From: Stemphylium vesicarium
Lineage: Eukaryota > Ascomycota > Dothideomycetes > Pleosporales > Pleosporaceae
Reading direction: 5' to 3'
NCBI GenBank assembly: GCA_004380135.1
Contig: QXCR01000014.1
Coordinates: forward strand, 248,001-312,000
DNA length: 64,000 nt
In this document: positions 56,301 through 64,000 of the stretch, one piece after another
Numbering within the stretch: the first letter of the stretch is position 1
How the letters are laid out: every line of letters begins with the position of its first letter
Position numbers and translations under genes: made by a program
The notes under the pieces: model-generated
Databases searched by the model: none
Told to the model about the DNA's origin: nothing
The model's input: the letters and a program-made list of their open reading frames with translations, nothing else

Positions 56301-56794
56301 CCTTATTAATATATCTATATTAAAGTATTATTATTCTAGTTAATAACTATAGAGTATTATTAGAACTTAGTTATATAGTTAGTAGTAGACCTAGTCTATC
56401 TAAGCCTCTAAATCTTCTATTCTATAATTACTTATTCTTTAAAGAGTAAAAAGACTTTTTTTATCTTAGCTTTAAAGGCGTTCTAGTTATTTATAAGATT
56501 AATATTATCTTAGTTATTAATATTATTATCTATATATTAGTATAAGATAGAGTTAGCCTACTTCTCTATATTACTATAAAGAAAGATAGTAATCTATAAT
56601 TTCTTTATTATTATTATTAATTCTATTTACTTTAATATAGAGATATCTATTAACTTAGAGTAGCTAAGCTTTAAGCTTACTATAGTTACTATAGTATAAG
56701 TTAGACTTATTACTACGTACTAAAATATAGGTAGTATCTATAGTTATATCTAAGATATCTATTACTATATTACTTATTTTAAAGATATTTAAAG

Positions 56795-57239
56795 TATAAA
56801 AGTCTATTCTTAGAGAGTTCTAAGGTTAATTCTTAAGAATAAGCTAGGCGCGTAATAAATAAGATAAGTTAAATATAATATAAAGATTAATAAATAACTT
56901 AAGAGTTTAAGAATTAAGTACTAATTCTTAGATTTTAAAATTAAATATAGTAACTATAAAAGTATACTATCTAATAGCTATATACTTATATAATAGTTAT
57001 AGTAACTTCTAATAATAATAGGGTATAACTCTTAGTAATAGTTATAATAGTCGTAATTACTCCTAGCGATAGTTGCGGTAGTCGTAATCGCTTCTAGCGA
57101 TAGTCCTTAGCGTAGTAATCGGTCACGTGACTGCTAACAGTCAGCGTTTTGCAGGATCGCCATCCTGGTCTTGCTCGTGCGGCGCGGTTGCGGCGTGGTT
57201 GCGGCGTGGTCGTAAGCGTTTTGACTTCAGGTCGTAACA
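56795..57239 (-). repeat. Gypsy D 5' LTR (right)
   Basis: 445 bp. The inner end TATAAAAGTCTATTCTTAG is the RIP-changed form of TGTGAAGGTCCGTCCTTGG; the outer end (GACTTCAGGTCGTAACA) is unmutated. Confidence 0.9.
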
Positions 57240-57244
57240 ATAAA

Positions 57245-59400
57245 ATACTTTAATATTCAATAAAACTCTTACTAGCATATACTATTTAGTTTAAAGGAGA
57301 GTTAAGCCTAAAGCTAAAAGAAATAATAAGAGAATTCTTAGTATTAGTATCAACTAAATTAATATCTTTAGTACTTACTAAATTACCTACTATATCTTAT
57401 CTTAAAATATAAAATAGTATTATAATAAATATTATTACTACTAGTCTTATTATTAGAATCAAGACTACTCTAATTAGTATTTAAAATAGTCTTACTAGTA
57501 GAAGTTAGAGGCTTAGATATACTCATAAGTAGTAATTTAGACTTCTTACTAGCCTTTTTAGACTTAGACTCTAGCGTTTAAGTAGTCTTCTAAGAGATAG
57601 ACTAGATATTCTTTTAGCCTTTAGAAGTAGAACTATAAATAAGATAAGTAGATATCATATTCTTATCTCTAATAAATAAATTCTTAGAAACTAACTTTAA
57701 AGTAGAAAGATGCTTAAACTTAGAGTTAAACTTTAATTTCTAATCTTTATATATATCTACTAAGTAAATACTATACTAAGTAGCTTTCGCTAATAATATC
57801 TAAATAAAAGTAGTCTAGTCACGCGAGGGAGTAGTAGGCGTAATTATAGTCTTAGTAAAAGAGTAAAGTTAACGAGTAGATAATTAAGGATTTATGATAT
57901 TAGTAGTAAAGAGCTCTTTAGTAGTAAGAGTAGACTTAATACTGTAATAGGCTAGCTTAAAATCTATAAGGAAATCAATTAGTAATAATTCTAAATCAGA
58001 AACTAGGTAGTCTAAGAGCTATTTAAAAACTTATAGTAGAAAAAAATTACTAAAAAGTTAATACCTGGATATAATTATTATGAATACCTCTATTTAGTAG
58101 CTTACTATTAAGATAAAACTATTTAAAATACCTATAAGTTTTTATGTAGGAACTACGACTATAGTAGCTATAAAGAAATAAAGAACTATTAAGATTACTA
58201 TTATTTAGTAAGGTAGCACCCTAGAAAAATATTAATATTAAAGCTAGAATATTAGACTTAAAGATACTTTAGGCACTACTAGCCTCTAATCTAAAGTATC
58301 TACTAATAGTCTAGAAGCTAGACTAAAAAATTATAATTATATTAGAATTAATCTAGATATCTTTTAAGTACTATATAGATTAATAGTTAGTATACTAATT
58401 TATAAGCTAAGAATCTCTCTACTAAGGCGGAGTTTATATAAGAGCGCTTAAAGAGACTATACCTACTTAACATTAATTATATAGTTAGAAAAGGTATATA
58501 CTAGAAAATTGTAAGTTAGAAAATTGTAAGTTAGAAAATTATTTAGATAAAGTAAATAGTTATTAAGATAGCTTATAGTACTTAGTAATAAACGTACGAC
58601 TAATCTACGTAATAGAGTATTAGTAGACTTAAAGGCTAGTATTACTCTAGCTACTTAAGCGTCTCTCTTTAGTAAGTAATAAATTCTTAGTAGGAGTACT
58701 TAATTTAGGTTATAAAGAGTTAAGTAGTGTAAAGTAGTAATATAGTATCTAAGGCGCGTCTAAGAGAATATTAGAAGCGCTACTATCCTTAGAAGAGAAT
58801 AATACGAATATAGGAGAGAGAGAGACGCAGAGCTATATAGGATATAGTAAGAGAATTAGAAAGGTTAATCTCTTTTTCAATTAGCGCGAAAGCGCTTAAG
58901 TCTTTACTAGTAATATTACTAGCCTCTTCTAAAAGGCTCTTAGACTAAGGCGTTTTAACTAGTAGTATAATAGACTAAAGAGGCGCTATAGTAGGCTTTA
59001 GTAGCTTTATATAAGAAAAAGAAATACGCTTCTTATAGATTAGAGTAAAGTTAGAGTTATATTTACTCTACTTAGCTTTACTCTCTTTAAGAATATATTT
59101 AGAAACAAAAAATTGATAATTTATTATAATAAGTAAAGGTAGTAAGTCTAAGAGCGTTTTAGTAAGAGAAAAAAAAAGAGAAAAAAAGAGAAAAAAAAAG
59201 AGAAACAAAAGAGAAAAAAGTAAGTAAAATAAAAAAGAAAAGTAGAAGAATTGCGGTATAGTAGCGGGGAGAGTTTAATAGTAGTGTAAAAGAGATGGAG
59301 TGTAAGAACGCAAGTAGGCTAGCAGGAGGAAAGGTTGCGCGTTGGTTAGTAAGGCGTAGATGTTTATTTGGCGGTGTCTCATAGCAACCAACCACGTGCG
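57245..59400 (-). mobile_element. Element P, part 1: unidentified RIP-mutated element
   Basis: Right-hand continuation of 46350-48519 across gypsy D. The minus strand has a coding-like texture from about 59150 leftwards (Ser/Leu-rich), possibly a first ORF. A pyrimidine-rich leader (minus strand) at 59165-59260 precedes it. Family unknown. Confidence 0.4.
59165..59260 (+). repeat. Purine-rich GAGAAAAAAA tract
   Basis: Nearly pure A/G over about 95 bp on the plus strand (GAGAAAAAAAAAGAG-type units). As a minus-strand CT tract it could be the promoter/leader of element P. Confidence 0.8.
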
Positions 59401-60576
59401 CCAGCCCGAAGGCTGCTCAGCAACAAGGCGGTAAATCCGGTATTAGTAATGTGCATAGCAGAATAGCTATTATACCGCTGCAAATATGCAGCCTAAATGT
59501 CGCTTAGACTGCTTCTAGGAATTTAGAAATGCAGCGCTGCATTATCGCAAACTCCATCCTTACTAGATCACGCTGTAGGGCTGCTTAGGAAGGCCGCTTA
59601 AAGAACTAAGCTAACTAGATAGATACCCTTCTATAATAGATAGAAAAATAAAAAATAAAAAAATAGAGCTTAGCTAGACATTTTAAGAATAAGAGAGAAA
59701 AATTAGAAAAGGCACTTATAAGTTATAAGAAACTAGTAAGAAATATAAAAGAGCTAAAAGAAAGAGATTATAAATTATAAAGAAATAAGTAGATAGCTAA
59801 AAGAAATATAGAGTTAGAGGCGTATTTAATCTACTAAGTAGAGAGAAAGGATATAGATAATTAAGTTTTAAGTTTTACCAAGCATAGATATCTAAAAGTA
59901 AAGAGCTAATCTAAGAAGTTTTTCTATACAATAAACGAAAAAAGAGCTTTCTTTTTCAAACAAGAGAGAGATATAGTAAAGGAATATAAGACTTATAATA
60001 AGGGCTAATAGGCACTTAGACTAGCGGGTAGGAAAGTATATAAAGTTAAAAAACTAAAGCTAGATAAGGATATAGACATGTAATATACACTAAGAAATTA
60101 AAAAAAATATTCTCTTGCATTGAGCACACAATTCCTGATGGGGCTCACTCCACTACAGTAGTACTAGTAAAAGTAAGACTTACGTAATAATTATATAAGC
60201 TAGTTTTCTATATATATTTTTCTAGAAATTTTTATACCCTGACTAAAAATTTCTGTTAGAATCTATATTATCTTTTTCTTCTCTCTTTTTATCACCATTT
60301 AGCACTCTAATAGTGCTTTCTAAGCTAGTGTTCTAGTGTTTTACACTATAGAGCTAGTTATTTTCTTTCTAGAACTTAAAAAATCTTCTTTCTAACTCTT
60401 CTAGTTATAGAGTTATGGAGCGTTAAAAGTAGTAACTTTTTAAAGATATTTTTTTTATGTCACCCCTCTGTATATATATTAAAAACATATACTTAAAGTA
60501 CTTATAGAATAAGTATAAGAATACTTACTTTCTTAATTATAAAGATCTATAAGATGTTATCATAATATAAACTCTT
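59400..60576. other. Mixed transposon remnants
   Basis: 59400-59610 is unmutated and has short palindromes (CTGCAAATATGCAG, ATGCAGCGCTGCAT). 59640-60090 on the plus strand reads like a lysine/glutamate-rich coiled-coil C-terminus of a transposase (KELKERD, QVERKDIDN). 60120-60160 (TGAGCACACAATTCCTGATG) is an unmutated patch that may be a transposon end. I cannot close any element here. Confidence 0.4.
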
Positions 60577-60578
60577 TA

Positions 60579-62737
60579 ACATGGTTGGTAAGCAAGCGGC
60601 GCAGGCAAGCGAGCGGCGCACCCCACCAACTTTGATCACCTCTCCCATCACAACGTATAATAGCTTAACGCAGCGATACTCTATTAGCTTTAAATGAAGT
60701 AGATATTTAACTTACTATCTTATCTATTAATGCCAAATAACTTAGGGGCAACCGTGCTGCTGCTGCAATGTACAGCGTAGCTGAAACAACGCTCCGCCGC
60801 CGACGTGATTGCCAGCCCAATTCAAGGAAGCTCACCCAGCTAGAAGAGCAGGCGATTGTTGGCTATATACTTGATCTGGATCTACGTGGATTTGCACCTA
60901 CGTACGCAGCTATACGTGATATGGCTGATAAGCTGCTCGCTGCGCGCGGCGCAGGCCAGGTTGGACTGAAGTGGCTAGCCAACTTTGTTAAGCGTATAGA
61001 CAGTCTTATAACGTATTTTAACTAAGCGTATAATAAATAGAGAGCTCTATATAAGAATTCTATACTAATTAAGAGCTAGTATAATTTAGTAAAATAAGTA
61101 AAGGCTAAATATAGTATTTATAATAATAATATTTATAACTTTAACAAAGCTAGCTTTAAGATAGATAAGATTATAACTTAACTTATTATAATAGTATTAA
61201 AGAGAAGAAATAGGCTAAAAGCTATCTAGCTAGGTCTTCGCGATCGCTGCGATTAACGCTACTAGCTAGTTAGTACCGCCATTCCTTATCTTTACTAGCC
61301 AGTATCACCTGTCTGCCTGGTACGAGGAGGATATTCCACGCGACTAGGCTATCGTAGTTAGCGACAACGGCTAGATAACTAACGAGTTAGGAGTTAAGTA
61401 GCTAAAGCACTCTAACGCTTATACGAAGGCTCGTGTTATAGGTGTGCGTCGCCTGCTTATCCTTGACGGCCATAGGAGCCACTAATCTCTCGAATTTTAA
61501 GAGCTCTGCAAAGAGAACAATATCTACACGCTCTGTATGCCACCTCACTCATCTCACCTACTCCAGCCTCTTGACGTTGCCTACTTCTCGCCATTAAAGC
61601 GCGCGTACAGCCGTAAGGCTAAGAGTCTAATCCGCTACTATATTAACTATATTACTAAGCTAAAGTACCTACCTACCTTTAAGATAGCGTTTAATTAATT
61701 ATTTACCTTAGCTAATATCTACTTAGCCTTTTAAGGCGCAGGCCTTATACCTCTCTAGCCAGATACTATTCTATTAAAGCTTGCTGTTTAGCTACGTACG
61801 CCTTCTCTAGTTACTCTGCCAGAGGCTGTCTAGGAGGCTCGTACGCCAATCAACGTACGTGAGCTTAATGCTCAATTAAATCTAATACGTGAGCGCGTAC
61901 GCCGGCATAAGAGCTTATTACTAGCTTTAATTATTAAAGCGATCGAATAGCTTAAAAAGGGCGCTAAGGTGATAATGCTCTCCGCTAAGCTAATACGCGA
62001 TTAGATAGCTAGCCTTAAGAGAGCTAGTGAAGTAACTGTTAAAAAGGTATAGTTGAGGATTACTAATACTATTAGTAATAGTATTAGTAATAACGGAAGA
62101 TAGGAACTAGAGTTAAAAGTGTATCTATTAGATATAAAGGGGGGAGTTAGACACTAAGGTATTATCGCTATCTACTCGTTATTATATATAAATGCTAGGT
62201 TATCTAGAATAGTCTATCTTACTAATAGATAACCTAGGTATACGTAATTTCTATGTTATAGATCACGTGTATAAGAACGTAATAGCTATAGTGGTGCTAT
62301 TCTAGCTAAAAGAGTACTAGTGCTTACTTAAGCTTACTAAGGCTTACTTAAGCTTAATTAAGCTTACATTCTAATAGTGACGAGTTAGCGTAGTTAGCGC
62401 AAAAAGAAGTAGATATAAAAGCTTAGGACCTTAATAAAAGGAGAAGGAGAGGATATAATAGCTTAAAAGGAGGCTGACCTATAGATTAAGCGTAAATAGC
62501 GTTAAGGTGGTGAGCGATTAGGCCTTAGCCGCTAGGCTCTCGCGCGATGCAGGAGGTGTAGAGAGACTAGTCACAACTTACGTACGTGCAAAAATAATTC
62601 TCTAGATACTAATTAATCTGCTATATAAATTTGTATACGTTATCTCTTAACATGGTTGTGGTGTGCGCTTGAACAGGCGCAGAAAGTTGGTGGGGTGCGC
62701 CGCTCGCTTGCCTGCGCCGCTCGCTTGCCAACCATGT
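60579..62737 (+). mobile_element. Pogo-3: third pogo-like DNA transposon
   Basis: 2159 bp, 55-bp inverted repeats (60579-60633 and 62683-62737) that start ACATGGTTGG and differ at two sites, both transitions. TA lies on each side (60577-60578 and 62738-62739). Each repeat contains a doubled CAAGCGAGCGGCG-type unit. RIP is patchy: 60750-61000 and about 61250-61650 keep many CA and TG. Confidence 0.9.
60660..62100 (+). pseudogene. Pogo-3 transposase relic
   Basis: The frame containing 60768-61025 (SVAETTLRRRRD, TQLEEQAIVGYILDLDLRGFAP, MADKLLAARGAG) is the CENP-B-like HTH of pogo transposases. Upstream it stays in frame, with stops, to 60660, where ATA GCT TAA probably stood as ATG GCT CAA before RIP. 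Downstream are DDE blocks: VVSDNGQITNELGVKQLKHSNA and LLILDGHRSHQSLEFQELCKENN (about 61450-61530), then MPPHSSHLLQPLDVAYFSPLKRAY (about 61535-61610), all with catalytic acids preserved. The end near 62100 is approximate. Confidence 0.83.
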
Positions 62738-62739
62738 TA

Positions 62740-64000
62740 TAAGATGTAATATATTAATAACTCTATCTATAAATATAAGGAGTATAAATAATAAGTATTA
62801 CTAAGTAGTATATATAATAAGTACCATAATATAAAAGAACTCTATAGATTTAGAACTAAATTATTTTAGACTTGAATAGCTAAGAACACTTAGCTAAAAA
62901 GATTAATATAGTAAATCTCTTAGAACTTATTAAGCTCTTAGTAAAACTTTATAAAGTATGAGTATATACTTTAGTAGATTTAGAATTAGAAGTAAACTAT
63001 ATTCTAGCGTATATAGTAAATAGAGATAGACTTTAATTACTAAAAAATTATTAGTTCTAACTATTATAAATTACTAATAGATAACTAATACTAGAAGAAA
63101 GTACGATTATATATAAACTTACTAACATAATACTTAGAACCTAAAAGTATAAAGAAAGAATAGATCTAGATATCTTTAGACTAGCTACCTATAATATTAT
63201 ATTAAGACTCTTCTAGCTATAAGAATATTCCTTATTGTAAAGGGCTACGCCTAAGTACTGCTACCTTCTTACTTTAGGCTAGCGCGGAACGCTAGCGTAG
63301 AGGTAGCGCAAAGGATAAGTACCGTACGAAGGAGGACACCTACACTTCTTTTCTCTACCTTTCTTATTCTATATATAGGAGTAAATATATACTTATTAGT
63401 AAGCCTCTTTCTATCTATAATATTATAAAAAAGGTTACTCTTGCTTTACTCTTCTTTCTTATACGTAATAAGTTAGAATTAAGAATAGCTACTTATTAAT
63501 ATTATAAGTCAGTAAGACCGTACTTATATAATATAAGTATAAGTAAATAATAATATAATAAATTAAGAAGAGCTAAGAGGAGGCTAAAGGGACCTCTTCC
63601 TAGAATGAATTTAAAGCTTAAAGTAGAGAAGCTTTAAGATTATATATAATAACTATAGAGCGACCTAAACTAAGTAACTTAAGAATAATAGTTATATACT
63701 ATATTAAGCTAGTAACTATAGACCTTAATTTAAATTATTAAGAATTAGAGAAAAATTCTAAGTATACTAAGTCTAGATAGAACTACCTTATTTATTATAT
63801 TAATATTAGGCTAAAATTAAGAGCCTATATAATATAAGAAGCTACGCCTACTAGATATAGAGGTCTTTAAGAAGGGTAGTTATAAAGACTATACTTAATA
63901 AAAGAAATATATATAAGTAAAGCTCTTTATAGACTAATAAGCTTACTTAAGTAAGAGTAATTAAGTTTACTATATAATTACTTATATTAAAGAATAGGCG
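62740..64000. other. RIP-mutated remnants to the window end
   Basis: About 1.26 kb of AT-rich sequence. 62820-63230 has plus-strand coding-like texture without a recognisable domain. 63237-63345 is a less mutated patch starting TGTAAAGGGCTACGCC, which resembles the start of the TRIM-2 LTR. No gene. Confidence 0.4.

Larger units (their letters stand above)
49000..56700 (-). pseudogene. Gypsy D gag-pol relic (minus strand), interrupted by pogo-2
   Basis: RT lies at about 53.4-54.1 kb (YLDN box near 53580). Integrase and RNase H sequence lies to its left (49.0-51.5 kb), gag-like sequence to its right (54.5-56.7 kb). RIP stops occur in all frames; no domain is intact. Confidence 0.7.
48520..57239 (-). 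mobile_element. Gypsy D: complete minus-strand Ty3/gypsy retrotransposon
   Basis: 8720 bp with two LTRs of exactly 445 bp (48520-48964 and 56795-57239) and a perfect target duplication ATAAA (48515-48519 and 57240-57244). A polypyrimidine tract (TCTTCTTTTTCT, 48968-48979) next to the left LTR is the minus-strand polypurine tract, so the left LTR is 3'. The reverse complement around 53555-53605 reads the RT box IYLDNILVYSKN. It contains pogo-2 (51542-53373); without it the element is about 6.9 kb. RIP-saturated internally. Confidence 0.9.
28029..64000. other. AT-rich, RIP-mutated block of nested transposons
   Basis: From just after the VPS15 stop to the window end, CA and TG dinucleotides are nearly absent over long stretches while TA is extremely common. 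CG and GC islands survive. This is the dinucleotide signature of repeat-induced point mutation. TAA and TAG stops fill every frame, so no long ORF remains; the few open frames lie in unmutated transposon ends. Individual elements are listed separately. Confidence 0.93.

Noticed and set aside
59159..59395. A minus-strand 78-aa ORF rich in Phe and Leu
   Set aside because: Mostly the translation of the purine/pyrimidine tract at 59165-59260; no protein features. More likely a leader of element P.
60768..61025. An 85-aa open frame with a DNA-binding-like sequence
   Set aside because: Part of the pogo-3 transposase relic; coding continues in the same frame both upstream and downstream across stops.
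28029..64000. Mitochondrial DNA or bacterial insert as the cause of the high AT content
   Set aside because: The AT excess is dinucleotide-specific (TA up, CA and TG down, CG kept) and the content is LTR and pogo elements, which indicates RIP of nuclear transposons.

Overview
The window is fungal nuclear DNA, most likely from a filamentous ascomycete (Pezizomycotina; a dothideomycete such as a pleosporalean would fit, but the sequence alone does not fix this). Support comes from short introns of about 50-90 bp with GTRNGT donors and CTRAC branch sites, the gene set, and strong repeat-induced point mutation (RIP) in the right half. The window splits sharply into two halves at about 28.03 kb.

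Left half, 1-28,028: a compact, GC-balanced housekeeping gene block. In order it holds the 3' part of a Golgi apyrase gene (YND1-like, +), an F-box protein (-), RNA polymerase subunit RPB8 (+), a DUF4743/Nudix hydrolase (-), the wybutosine enzyme TRM12/TYW2 (+), a folliculin-interacting LST4-like protein (+), a xi-class glutathionyl-hydroquinone reductase (ECM4-like, +), the FG nucleoporin NUP49 (-), a possible 64-aa ORF (+), the polyadenylation factor FIP1 (+), the U2 snRNP protein U2A'/LEA1 (-), a small Cys/His-rich orphan protein (+), the mannosyltransferase ALG2 (-) and the PI3-kinase regulatory kinase VPS15 (+). I resolved exon structures by reading splice sites and checking frame. The genes do not form one pathway: RNA maturation (TRM12, FIP1, LEA1, RPB8), endomembrane/TOR signalling (YND1, ALG2, VPS15, LST4), nuclear transport (NUP49) and redox (ECM4) are intermingled.

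Right half, 28,029-64,000: about 36 kb of AT-rich sequence with almost no CA or TG and a great excess of TA, the mark of RIP (CpA to TpA on either strand). It has no intact gene. It is a nest of transposons whose borders can still be read: a solo LTR (28,090); a small LTR element, TRIM-1 (28,867-29,451, TSD AATCT); a minus-strand Ty3/gypsy element B (LTRs at 29,516 and 41,915) that has received a complete chromodomain-type Ty3/gypsy element A (29,872-36,485, TSD GCTAT) and a second small LTR element, TRIM-2 (38,003-38,574, TSD ACTAT); a plus-strand gypsy fragment C split by a pogo/Fot1 transposon (43,190-44,964); an unidentified old element P split by a complete minus-strand Ty3/gypsy element D (48,520-57,239, TSD ATAAA), which is itself split by a second pogo-like transposon (51,542-53,373); and a third pogo-like transposon (60,579-62,737).

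The observations most worth following are: (1) the two TRIM-like elements, with different LTRs, both place a tRNA-like Pol III B box about 30-40 bp inside the 5' LTR and an A-box match near the 3' end of the LTR; (2) RIP is graded within each element and spares its outermost 100-200 bp whatever the nesting depth; (3) the pogo-1 and pogo-2 transposase relics, traced by eye, keep one reading frame with substitutions only.
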